A stretch of DNA of 64,000 nt from Flavobacterium denitrificans DSM 15936 (GTDB lineage Bacteria > Bacteroidota > Bacteroidia > Flavobacteriales > Flavobacteriaceae), in assembly GCF_000425445.1 (NCBI RefSeq), contig NZ_KE384377.1:862070-926069 (forward strand), read 5' to 3'. Every line of letters starts with the position of its first letter. Position 1 is the first letter of the stretch. This document shows positions 55,779 through 64,000 of the stretch, piece after piece. Below the pieces are notes generated by a model, which saw only the letters and a program-made list of their open reading frames with translations, did no database searches and had not been told where the DNA came from. A program made the translations under genes and the position numbers.

Positions 55779-55893
55779 GCGAAGCGACAAACCATAATTA
55801 GAAGGAGGGATTAATACCTAATGTGCCAGCCATAAAAATCCCTCCGATTCTGATTGCTTCGCGGCAAAAAACTGATGTTTTTTTGAGCTGGCA
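55779..55893. other. Possible structured RNA element with pseudoknot
   Basis: GCGAAGC (55779-55785) pairs with GCTTCGC (55856-55862). Inside this, GGAGGGATT (55804-55812) pairs with AATCCCTCC (55837-55845). In the loop, TGCCAG (55824-55829) is complementary to CTGGCA (55888-55893) downstream, the layout of an H-type pseudoknot. It lies just after the ClC gene stop in a 1.4-kb region without convincing genes. It could be the 3' end of the ClC mRNA or a small RNA. Confidence 0.45.
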
Positions 55894-55954
55894 TAAAAAA
55901 ACTAATTTTAAATAAAGCGGTTCAGGCTAAATTTCATTCCCTGTACTTAATCGG

Positions 55955-57223
55955 CTATTGCTTTGCTGTTAGATAAAAGTCATATGAATATACATTATAA
56001 GGAAGCAGTTTTTTTGAAAAAAAATACGAAATTACAGTTCCAAGCGCAATAGGGACAAACAATAAATATCCGTTTGGAAGCAGATTACAGATCAGAACCA
56101 AAGAAGTTAAGGGAGCGGAAAGAGAAGCCGATAAAGCAGCCGCCGCCCCTACCAAGGCAAAGTTTAAAGGGATTAAATCTGCTGAAAAATAAGCATTGCC
56201 AATAGAGGCGACAAGCAGCCCTAGAAATGCTCCTGAAACAATGCTGGGCGCAAATACGCCTCCGTCTCCGCCTGCTCCAAGTGTAAGGGATGCCGCCAGG
56301 GGTTTTAGCATTGTAATGATTAATAAGAAAAAAAATGAAACGCCTGGTGCCTTTATGGATTCATGCAGCACCTCATGAAGGGCATCATAACTATCGCCGT
56401 ATAAGCCTGGGTACAAGTAAATTAATGCACCAACAGTTAAAGCCCCTAAATTAACGCGTATGAAATTGTTCGAAATAGTCCCGAAAAGGCCTTTAATCCG
56501 GGTAACTAAAAGTGTGAAATAAACTGCCAATAACCCTGAAAGAAGGCTTAAAATAATAAAAAACGGAAAAGCCGTCCAATTCCAATCTGCAATGGTATAT
56601 AAGAGCAAAGGCTTATTATCAAACAAAGAAATAAACAGCCAACTTGCCAATGCTGAACAGGTACAGGCGATAACCAGTGTTCTGTTTATTTTCCTTGCAA
56701 TAACCTCCATTGCGAATAGCCAGCCGGCTAGAGGGCTGCAAAATAAAACAGCAACTCCCGCGGTCACTCCCGCGCAGATTAATTCCGTTTTATATATTTT
56801 TGCAGACAGATCCTTTTTGTAGGCAAAGTTCCCAATAGTGGCCGCAGCCACTACAGTGGATACTTCTATACCTGTTGACCCTCCAAATATTACTGTTAGA
56901 AATCCATTGATGTAATGCGAGGGGATTTTAAATAGCGGCAAATGGTCTTTGCGCTGATCAAGTGTTTTATATATTTCGGTTATTCCTTTGTTTTTCCTAT
57001 TCTTGAATGCATATTTTCTCAAAAAATAAATCGCGGTAATTCCAATGGTAGGAAATAAAATTATTCCTATTGAATAATTGCTGGCAATATTAAACAGGAA
57101 GCGTTCAAAAAATTCTGTCAGCTTTTTTAGTGAAAATGCGAGCAATGCCCCACAGAGCCCAACAAAAATAGATATAAGCATAAGTTTAAAGTAATTTCGA
57201 TGAATTATCTTGTGTCTTTCCAT
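55955..57223 (-). CDS. ClC-family chloride channel/transporter
   Basis: This 422-residue inner-membrane protein has about ten or more helices. ClC motifs are visible: GGSTGIEVSTVV (selectivity region with the gating Glu), the ER-helix SPLAGWLFAMEVIAR and GAGGDGGVFAPS. The gating Glu suggests a Cl-/H+ antiporter type. No C-terminal CBS domains are present. The gene is monocistronic, with a 100-bp gap to the hemerythrin-like pseudogene. Confidence 0.92.
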   Translation of the reverse strand: MERHKIIHRNYFKLMLISIFVGLCGALLAFSLKKLTEFFERFLFNIASNYSIGIILFPTIGITAIYFLRKYAFKNRKNKGITEIYKTLDQRKDHLPLFKIPSHYINGFLTVIFGGSTGIEVSTVVAAATIGNFAYKKDLSAKIYKTELICAGVTAGVAVLFCSPLAGWLFAMEVIARKINRTLVIACTCSALASWLFISLFDNKPLLLYTIADWNWTAFPFFIILSLLSGLLAVYFTLLVTRIKGLFGTISNNFIRVNLGALTVGALIYLYPGLYGDSYDALHEVLHESIKAPGVSFFFLLIITMLKPLAASLTLGAGGDGGVFAPSIVSGAFLGLLVASIGNAYFSADLIPLNFALVGAAAALSASLSAPLTSLVLICNLLPNGYLLFVPIALGTVISYFFSKKLLPYNVYSYDFYLTAKQ

Positions 57224-57323
57224 TGAGCGGGTAAATATTTTTTGTTTAAAAAAAACAAGGTTATGTATTAAAATATGTTATTTATAATTTCTATTTTTTA
57301 CGTAGAAATTTAGTAGTAGATTG

Positions 57324-57810
57324 TTAAAAGATTTTTTTAAAGCCAAAAGAGGTCTTCACATTCTTTATTATTTTATTTGTAAAAAAAACTTTCGTGTTTA
57401 CTGTAATTTGATTAGATGCCATATTGTTTCTGATTAAAACAAATATATTTTTCTCTTCGAAACGTATCAATATTTCAAGATCTTCCTCAATGCGGCTTAA
57501 TGATTTTTCAATTTCAAGATTTTTTTTAAAATGTTTTTTTATTCTTCTGGCAGAGATAATGCTTTTTTTATGAGTTCATTTTCCATTCCTAATATAGGAA
57601 AAATAAATTCTTTCTCTATCTCAAAATGCTGGGCCAATTCATTGCTGTAATGCCAGTCGGCGTAATTTTTAATTCTTTAAGGGGCAATTTTCTGCCACGG
57701 ATTGCCCAGCATAATTCTAACGACTGCTGGTGGTCTATATGCAAAGAACTAAGCAGATGCCGTAAATCTCTTGGGGCACCTGCATTAATTATAACTTCTT
57801 TAAAACTCAT
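57324..57810 (-). pseudogene. Hemerythrin-like (HHE) gene broken by two frameshifts
   Basis: Three successive reading frames on the minus strand spell one HHE protein. The first, from ATG 57810, reads LHIDHQQSLELCWAIRG and ends at 57616. The second, entered near 57680, reads KNYADWHYSNELAQHFEIE and FIFPILGMENELIKKALS. The third, entered near 57550, reads RRIKKHFKK and IEEDLEILIRFEEKNIF. These match the HHE order (DHH-like, WxxxxLxxHFxxEE, HIRFEE). Two indels are needed to join them, so the gene is decayed, unless the base calls are wrong. Confidence 0.78.
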
Positions 57811-57933
57811 TTTTTTATCAATTTAATTAAAGGGTTTAATATCTCTAATATAATGCAGCAATTTCCATTCCGAATTAAAATAGACCTTCACAAAAGAAGG
57901 CCTATTTTCTGATGGAAATATTTATGAAAACTA

Positions 57934-59370
57934 CTAATTCCAGCCACCTCCTAATGCTCTGTAAACATTAACAAAGGCGTTCATCTGCTGTTTTTTGGTT
58001 TCGATAAGTTCAAATTTAGATTCTAAAGCATCTTTTTGAGTCAATAAAACTTCCATATAATCTGCTCTGGCAGAACTAAACAAATTGTTAGATATCTGAA
58101 CAGATTCGTTTAAAGCATCAACTTGCTGTGACTTCAAGTCATAGCTTTTTGCCGTATTTTGAATTTTAGACAATTGGTTGGCAACTTCAACATAAGCATT
58201 TACCAATGTTCTTTCATAATTGTATACAGCCTGAATTTGCTTAGCTCCAGCGGTAAGATATTCTGCTTTTATTGCATTTCTATTAATTAGAGGAGCAACC
58301 AAATCGCCTGCTATAGAATACAACAAAGATTCTGGAGAAGTCAGTAAATATTTGGTATTAAAAGCTTCATATCCAATCCCTGCTGAAATGCCTAGCGAAG
58401 GGTAAAATTTCGCTTTAGCAGCTTTAATATCCAGTTTTGCGGCAATTAGTTCCATTTCTGCTTTTTTAATATCTGGACGATTTTCTAAAAGCTGGGAAGG
58501 TACTCCTGCGTGAATATCTGCCGGAGTAATAGTGCTGAAAGTATTGCTGCTTCTAGCAATTTTTTGAGGAAAACGCCCTAATAAGAAATTGATTTTATTC
58601 TCCGTTTCGGTAATTTGCTGCTGAATATCAAACTGAAGACTTTGCGTACTCAAAATCTGCGCTTCAAATCTACGTACAGCCAGTTCGTTCACTCTTGCAG
58701 CTTCTTTCTGTATTTTAACCACTTTTAAAGCATTGGTTTGAATGTCAATGTTTTGTTTGGTGATTTCTAGTTGATTATCTAATGCTAAAAGTTCATAATA
58801 CGAATCGGCTATTTCTGCGATCAAATTGGTAATCACAAAATTCTTTCCTTCAATAGAACCTAAATAACGGTTTAAAGCGGCTTTTTTTGCATTATGAAGT
58901 TTGTTCCAAATATCTATTTCCCAACTTGAAGTCAGTGCAAAACGATAATTAGGAAGCGGATCAGGTGTTTCTTTGCCAGGCATAATATCTGTTGTTGCTT
59001 CGCCAGAACCTGTGCTGGTGTATCTTCCAGATTTGGTTAAATCGGCACCAGCGCTAAAACCAACAAAAGGCAAATATTCTCCTTTTCGTGCTTTTACTTC
59101 GCTTTTAGCAATTTCAATTTCTTGAAGCGTAATATTCAATTCCTGATTGTTTTTCAATGCAATATCAATCAGATTCTCCAAATTTTCATCTGTAAAATAG
59201 CTTCTCCATTTAACTTTTCCGGTATTTAGAGTGTCTAAACCATTATCAGCATAGTTTTCGGGTACCGTTTTATTTTCTGTTTTTTCTACAATAGAAGTTG
59301 TTTTACAACCCGCTATAGAGAGTAATACGCAGATAAGACCTGCGTATTTTATATTTCTGTTATTCTTCAT
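57934..59370 (-). CDS. Outer-membrane efflux lipoprotein, TolC/OprM type
   Basis: This 478-residue protein starts at ATG 59370, directly preceded by a GGAGGA ribosome-binding site and overlapping the RND gene end by 11 bp. It has a lipobox (SIAGC) and the two-fold repeated coiled-coil/beta arrangement of the outer-membrane factor family (ALKNNQELNITLQEIEIAK; ENRPDIKKAEMELIAAKLDI). It is the exit duct of the adjoining RND pump. A longer frame to 59403 is less likely. Confidence 0.92.
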   Translation of the reverse strand: MKNNRNIKYAGLICVLLSIAGCKTTSIVEKTENKTVPENYADNGLDTLNTGKVKWRSYFTDENLENLIDIALKNNQELNITLQEIEIAKSEVKARKGEYLPFVGFSAGADLTKSGRYTSTGSGEATTDIMPGKETPDPLPNYRFALTSSWEIDIWNKLHNAKKAALNRYLGSIEGKNFVITNLIAEIADSYYELLALDNQLEITKQNIDIQTNALKVVKIQKEAARVNELAVRRFEAQILSTQSLQFDIQQQITETENKINFLLGRFPQKIARSSNTFSTITPADIHAGVPSQLLENRPDIKKAEMELIAAKLDIKAAKAKFYPSLGISAGIGYEAFNTKYLLTSPESLLYSIAGDLVAPLINRNAIKAEYLTAGAKQIQAVYNYERTLVNAYVEVANQLSKIQNTAKSYDLKSQQVDALNESVQISNNLFSSARADYMEVLLTQKDALESKFELIETKKQQMNAFVNVYRALGGGWN

Positions 59371-62300
59371 TTTCCTCCGTTTGATTGTTTTTTGAAAAAT
59401 CATCTACATGATGTATGAAATCATCAGATAAAGAGCTTTCTTCTTCTCCTTTAATTAGTTTTCGGCCTTGTGCCAATGAACCAAAAATGTAATATAGTCC
59501 AGGAACTATGATTACTCCGAAAATGGTTCCGAAAAGCATTCCGCCAAGCGCAGATCCTCCAATAGTTCTGTTTCCAATTGCGCCCGCTCCAGAAGCAAAA
59601 ATTAACGGTATCAAACCAGCAATAAAGGCAAATGATGTCATTAAGATGGGTCTAAAACGAACTTTGGCGCCTTCAATTGCAGCTTCGAGAATTGTCGCGC
59701 CTTGCGAATGTTTTAATACAGCAAATTCGACGATCAGTACGGCATTTTTACCAAGCAATCCGACCAGCATAATCAATCCGATTTGAGCGTAAATATCGTT
59801 TTGCAAGCCCATTATTTGTAGAATGACAAACGAACCTAAAATTCCAACAGGAATAGATAAAATTACAGACAACGGAATAATAAAACTCTCATATTGTGCA
59901 GCCAATACGAAGTAAACGAAAGCCAATACCACTAAAAAGATATAAAGCGATTCGTTGCCTCTTCCAGCTTCATCATAAGAAAGACCTTCCCATGCAATAT
60001 CATACCCTTTAGGAAGTGTTTTAAGAGCGGTTTCCTGTACCGCTTTAATGGCATCTGCAGTAGTGTATCCTTTTGCAGGCTGACCCTGAATAGCAGCAGA
60101 ATTATACATGTTGTAACGCGTGATCTCATTAGGTCCCTGTGTTTTTTTAAGAGTCATAAAAGCAGAATAAGGCACCATTTCTCCATGATCATTTTTTACA
60201 AAGAGATTCAATACATCTGATGGGAGTCTTCTAAATTTCGGGTCAGATTGCACATATAATTTAAAGAAACGTCCAAATTTGATAAAACCTTGTTCGTAGG
60301 TACTTCCAATTAAAATATTTAAGTTTTCCATTGCCTTACCAATAGAAACGCCTTTTTGCATTGCTAAATCATTATTGATCTCCAATTCATACTGCGGATA
60401 ATTGGCGGCAAAGAAAGTAAACAAACCAGAAAGCTCTTTACGTTTGCCTAGTTCTGCCATAAACTGCTTGTTGATTTTATCAAATTCCTGATAATTGGTG
60501 CTGGTAGTTTTGTCTAGTAAACGCATAGAAAAACCGCCAGAAGAACCAAATCCTGGAATTGCAGGCGGTTCAAAAAACTCTACGACAGCACCTAGATCTT
60601 TAGATTTCTTTTCTAATTCTTCCATGATTTCTGTTACAGAATGTTTTCTGTCAGACCATGATTTTAAGTTAATCAAACAGGTTCCAGCATTAGAACCACG
60701 ACCTTCTGTCATGATTTCATAACCTGCCAAAGAAGAAACAGATTCAACGCCTTCGACTTTTTCACAGATTTTCTGCAATTTTTGAGCAACCTGATTGGTT
60801 CTTTCTAAAGTAGCGCCAGGAGGCGTTTGAATGATTCCGTAAATGGTTCCCTGATCTTCACTCGGAATAAATCCAGAAGGAAGTACTTTATTTTCTATAA
60901 AAATAAAAGCACAGAAGGCAATTAGAATTCCGAAAGTTAAAACTCTTCTGCTTACAATTGTTTTTAAAACCACAACATAGCGGCCTGTAAGTCTTTCAAA
61001 CCATCTGTTAAAAGCATCTAGAGATTTTGTCAGGATATTTCCTTTTTTCTGTTTTCCATGATTGTTTTTCAAAAGAATGGCACAGAGAACAGGAGTAAGG
61101 GTCAAAGCTACAATGGCAGAAATAATAATTGAGCTCGACATCGTAACCGAAAATTGTCTGTAGAAAGTTCCCACGGGACCAGACATAAACGAAACAGGAA
61201 TAAATACAGAAACCATAACGGCTGTAATAGCAATAATGGCACCTCCAATTTCGCCCAATACTAATTTAACGGCATGATAAGGTGTAATATGCGGAAATTC
61301 TTCAAATTTGGCATGGACGGCCTCGACGACGACAATAGCGTTATCGACTACAATTCCGATTGCTAATACCAATGAAAAGAGAGTAACCAAGTTGATTGAC
61401 ATTCCAAACAGCTGAATCACAAAGAAAGCGCCAATTAAAGATACTGGAACGGCAATAATTGGAATTAAAGTAGAACGCCAATCTCCTAAAAATATAAATA
61501 CAACCAAAGCAACCAAAATGAAAGCATCTCTCAAAGTATGAACAACTTGGTCGATAGAAGCATCTAAGAATTGAGAAACGTCATAACTAATTTTATAATC
61601 CATTCCTGGAGGAAAACTCGCTTTCATTTCTTCGAGCTTTGCTTTAACATCATTAATTACGTCACTCGCGTTACTTCCGTAGTTTTGTTTTAATACAATT
61701 GCTGCAGAAGGATGACCGTCTAGATTCGAATAAATATCAAAGAATTCGCTTCCTAATTCAACTTTTGCAATGTCTTTTAATCGAATGCTTTCACCTTCAG
61801 AATTGGCACGTACAATTACATTTTCATATTGTTTAGGTTCATCATATCTTCCTTTATACGTCAGCACATATTCTAAAGATTGTGCAGCAATACCAGAACT
61901 TTGTCCTAATCGCCCAGGACGACCAATAATGCTTTGTTCTTGAAGTGCTTGCATAACTTCTTCAACAGAAATTTTATAAGCTCTCATTCTATCAGGATTC
62001 AACCAAACGCGCATGGCGTATTTACGGCTTCCAAGAATCTGAGTTCTCGCAACACCTTTAACACGGCTAATTTCTGGAATCATTTTTACATCGGCATAGT
62101 TGTAGAGAAACTTCTCATCCATGCTTCTGCTCTTCGAGTAAAGGTTGATATACATTAACATACTCGGTTGAATAGGAGTAATAACGACTCCTTCACGCTG
62201 AACCAGTTCAGGTAATAATGGCATTACCTGATCTACCCTTGTTTTAACTCTAATTACAGCTTCATTAGGATCGGTTCCTGGTTCAAAAATTATTCTAAGT

Positions 62301-62566
62301 GTTGCTTCTCCGGCACTCGTTGCATCTGTAGCCATGTAACGAACACCTTGTGTACCATTAAGCGAATTCTCTAAGGTAATTAAGGTAGATTTTACCAGTA
62401 CATCGGCACTTGCACCTGGATAAGCGATAAAGATATTTACGGTTGTGGGCGCAATTTGTGGAAATTGCGATATAGGAAGCTGTTTGATGGACAGCGTACC
62501 TATAAAGACAATTATAATCGAAATTATAATTGCAAAAACGGGTCTATGTATAAATTTATTAAACAT
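59360..62566 (-). CDS. RND efflux transporter, HAE1 (AcrB-like)
   Basis: This 1068-residue inner-membrane pump has 12 helices and two large periplasmic loops. The HAE1 motifs are present: an N-terminal FIHRPVFAIIISIIIV, GIVVDNAIVVVEAVH in TM4 (one Asp of the AcrB proton-relay pair, the second position being Asn), and GLLGKNAVLIVEFA in TM10 with the essential Lys. It exports hydrophobic drugs or bile-type compounds. It lies 21 bp after the adaptor gene. Confidence 0.95.
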   Translation of the reverse strand: MFNKFIHRPVFAIIISIIIVFIGTLSIKQLPISQFPQIAPTTVNIFIAYPGASADVLVKSTLITLENSLNGTQGVRYMATDATSAGEATLRIIFEPGTDPNEAVIRVKTRVDQVMPLLPELVQREGVVITPIQPSMLMYINLYSKSRSMDEKFLYNYADVKMIPEISRVKGVARTQILGSRKYAMRVWLNPDRMRAYKISVEEVMQALQEQSIIGRPGRLGQSSGIAAQSLEYVLTYKGRYDEPKQYENVIVRANSEGESIRLKDIAKVELGSEFFDIYSNLDGHPSAAIVLKQNYGSNASDVINDVKAKLEEMKASFPPGMDYKISYDVSQFLDASIDQVVHTLRDAFILVALVVFIFLGDWRSTLIPIIAVPVSLIGAFFVIQLFGMSINLVTLFSLVLAIGIVVDNAIVVVEAVHAKFEEFPHITPYHAVKLVLGEIGGAIIAITAVMVSVFIPVSFMSGPVGTFYRQFSVTMSSSIIISAIVALTLTPVLCAILLKNNHGKQKKGNILTKSLDAFNRWFERLTGRYVVVLKTIVSRRVLTFGILIAFCAFIFIENKVLPSGFIPSEDQGTIYGIIQTPPGATLERTNQVAQKLQKICEKVEGVESVSSLAGYEIMTEGRGSNAGTCLINLKSWSDRKHSVTEIMEELEKKSKDLGAVVEFFEPPAIPGFGSSGGFSMRLLDKTTSTNYQEFDKINKQFMAELGKRKELSGLFTFFAANYPQYELEINNDLAMQKGVSIGKAMENLNILIGSTYEQGFIKFGRFFKLYVQSDPKFRRLPSDVLNLFVKNDHGEMVPYSAFMTLKKTQGPNEITRYNMYNSAAIQGQPAKGYTTADAIKAVQETALKTLPKGYDIAWEGLSYDEAGRGNESLYIFLVVLAFVYFVLAAQYESFIIPLSVILSIPVGILGSFVILQIMGLQNDIYAQIGLIMLVGLLGKNAVLIVEFAVLKHSQGATILEAAIEGAKVRFRPILMTSFAFIAGLIPLIFASGAGAIGNRTIGGSALGGMLFGTIFGVIIVPGLYYIFGSLAQGRKLIKGEEESSLSDDFIHHVDDFSKNNQTEENEE

Positions 62567-62587
62567 GTGTTCTTTTTTTAGATTCGG

Positions 62588-63670
62588 TTATTCTGCATAC
62601 AATTCTAAATTGGACATAACCGATTGCGGTTTTACCACTTCGTAGTCTATTTTTTGATTTTCTTTTACAAGACGAAGCCCTTCTAAAAGTATTTTATCAT
62701 GAAGAGACAAACCTTCCTTTATTACAAATAGGTGAGGCATTTCGGCAGCAATAACAACCTCTCTAGATTTTACAGCATTATTTTTATCAATTACATACAC
62801 ATATTTTTTGTCTAAAACTTCAAATGTCGCTTTTTGAGGTATTAGCATAGCATTTTTAAGTTCGATAGGCATTTGAATGCTTCCTGTTTCTCCGTGTCTT
62901 AATAATCTTTTTGGATTAGGAAAAGTGGCTCTAAAAGGAATATTTCCGGTTTCATTATCAAAGTCGGCTTCAATGGTTTCTACAACTCCAGGATATTGGA
63001 ATTTTTTGTTGTTAGCCATCAAAAGATTAACTTTCATTTTACCGCTTTTTCCGGTCTTTTCCTGATAATCTAAATATTCAGATTCTGGAACGTTATAATA
63101 TACCCACATTGAGCTGTTATCTGCCAATTCTGTAAGCAATTCTCCTTCATCAACTAAACTTCCCTGACGTACGTGAAACTTGTCAATGATTCCATCAAAA
63201 GGCGCTCTGATTTCTGTAAACTGAAGATGAACTTTGCTTAAAGCCATTTCAGCATTTGCTTTTTCTAATTTAGCTTTTGCCATTGCCAGTTCATTTAGAG
63301 AAACCACCTTTTCATCAGCTAACTTTTTAGCGTTTTGATATTCAATTGAACTGAAACTTACTTCAGCTTTTGATTTTTTTAATTCGGCTTCATAAAGAGC
63401 AGGCATGATTTTAAATAGGAGCTGACCTTTTTTTACCATTTGTCCTTCGTCTACATATATTTTTTCAAGATAACCGCGCTCTTGAGCTCTTATCTCAATA
63501 TGTTGAATAGAATGTATTTGTGATACGTAATCTTTTGTAATGGTAGTATCTTTTTCGATTGGATTTGTAACCAGAAATTTGGTTTTTTCTTCTTTTTCTT
63601 CTTCTTTTTTAGAATTGCAGCCCGCAAAAACTAAGGCGCATAAAGTCATGATCATGAAAATTCTCTTCAT
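62588..63670 (-). CDS. RND periplasmic adaptor lipoprotein (AcrA-like)
   Basis: This protein has about 360 residues with its start at ATG 63670 (MKRIFMIMTLCALVFAGC, lipobox Cys18); an upstream in-frame ATG at 63748 is less likely. A Lys/Glu-rich linker is followed by the biotinyl-lipoyl-like and hairpin domains (YLEKIYVDEGQMVKKGQLLF, IRAPFDGIIDKFHVRQGSLV). It joins the RND pump to the outer-membrane duct. It is the first gene of the three-gene operon. Confidence 0.93.
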   Translation of the reverse strand: MKRIFMIMTLCALVFAGCNSKKEEEKEEKTKFLVTNPIEKDTTITKDYVSQIHSIQHIEIRAQERGYLEKIYVDEGQMVKKGQLLFKIMPALYEAELKKSKAEVSFSSIEYQNAKKLADEKVVSLNELAMAKAKLEKANAEMALSKVHLQFTEIRAPFDGIIDKFHVRQGSLVDEGELLTELADNSSMWVYYNVPESEYLDYQEKTGKSGKMKVNLLMANNKKFQYPGVVETIEADFDNETGNIPFRATFPNPKRLLRHGETGSIQMPIELKNAMLIPQKATFEVLDKKYVYVIDKNNAVKSREVVIAAEMPHLFVIKEGLSLHDKILLEGLRLVKENQKIDYEVVKPQSVMSNLELYAE

Positions 63671-63801
63671 AATTATTTCAGCATTAAAACGTAATTTATT
63701 TTTGATTTTAGATAAAAAGGTCTTTGGGAATAGACTATAGAAGTTCATATCCGTCTATTATCTAACTAAAGAACACAGAGGATAAAACTATAAAGTGATT
63801 G

Positions 63802-63820
63802 GCTATTGGCAAGCAATAGC
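63802..63820 (-). promoter_or_regulatory. Candidate operator upstream of the RND operon
   Basis: GCTATTG-N5-CAATAGC is a perfect 7-bp inverted repeat, 132 bp upstream of the adaptor start. Such palindromes often bind TetR- or MarR-type repressors, but no regulator gene lies in this window. The stretch 63671-64000 otherwise holds no gene I can see. Confidence 0.3.
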
Positions 63821-64000
63821 GTTAAAAATCAAATTCTAAAAACCTGAAATAACAGATATACTTTATTGTCAAGTAAACTGAAAATTTTGCAGTTATTTAC
63901 TTTTTGGGTAAAAGCAGTCGCAGAAACGACAAAATGATTACTTGTATGAAAAATTAAAAAGTAGTTGTTTTTTACAAGCTGTTTTTGGGTAGCCGAAAAA

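Overview
The window is AT-rich DNA from a member of the Bacteroidota, most likely Flavobacterium or a close relative. The evidence is a clade II (Sec/lipoprotein) nosZ cluster, many lipoproteins, a TonB-dependent receptor, GH95 and GH97 enzymes, many hybrid histidine kinases, and -7 promoter elements of the Bacteroidota form TAnnTTTG. No rRNA, intact tRNA, CRISPR array, prophage or complete insertion sequence was seen.

Layout. 1-2922 (minus): a probable copper-uptake operon made of a NosA/OprC-like TonB-dependent receptor (C-terminus outside the window), a Met/His-rich lipoprotein and a small Cys/His protein. 3047-9721 (plus): cytochrome c, nosZ, a NosL fusion, nosD, nosF, nosY and a group III truncated haemoglobin. 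The two operons are divergent and share a Crp-type palindrome; a Crp/Fnr regulator gene (9860-10456) faces the cluster. Together they form a nitrous-oxide respiration module with its own copper supply. 10904-16813: hybrid kinase, response regulator, YaiO-like outer-membrane protein, HEAT-repeat membrane protein and a GT2 polysaccharide synthase. 17023-18975: GH97 enzyme. 19410-29421 (minus): five signalling genes, including a 2124-residue poly-HAMP hybrid kinase. 30135-35760: methyltransferase, DUF4239 protein, GH95 enzyme and two secreted proteins of unknown function.

36092-37925 is a very AT-rich two-gene unit, an SMC-like AAA ATPase overlapping a small protein with a PD-(D/E)XK-like pattern. 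It is the best candidate here for an undescribed defence system. 37984-48003 is a mosaic of single genes (methyltransferase, YheT hydrolase, DUF1826, MEDS domain, GNAT, amino acid permease, HxlR regulator, NIPSNAP, saccharopine-dehydrogenase-like). 48214-52803 (minus) is an arsenic resistance operon: arsR, arsN-like, DUF6428, methyltransferase, arsC, acr3, a SigZ-like ECF sigma factor and a Cys-rich secreted peptide; several of its products end in cysteine clusters.

53056-55893 holds an AhpD/Crp gene pair flanked by two ~250-bp direct repeats that can fold, and a possible pseudoknot. 55955-57223 is a ClC channel, followed by a hemerythrin-like pseudogene broken by two frameshifts. 57934-63670 (minus) is a tripartite RND efflux operon.

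All calls come from reading the sequence and recalling family motifs. No database search was run.
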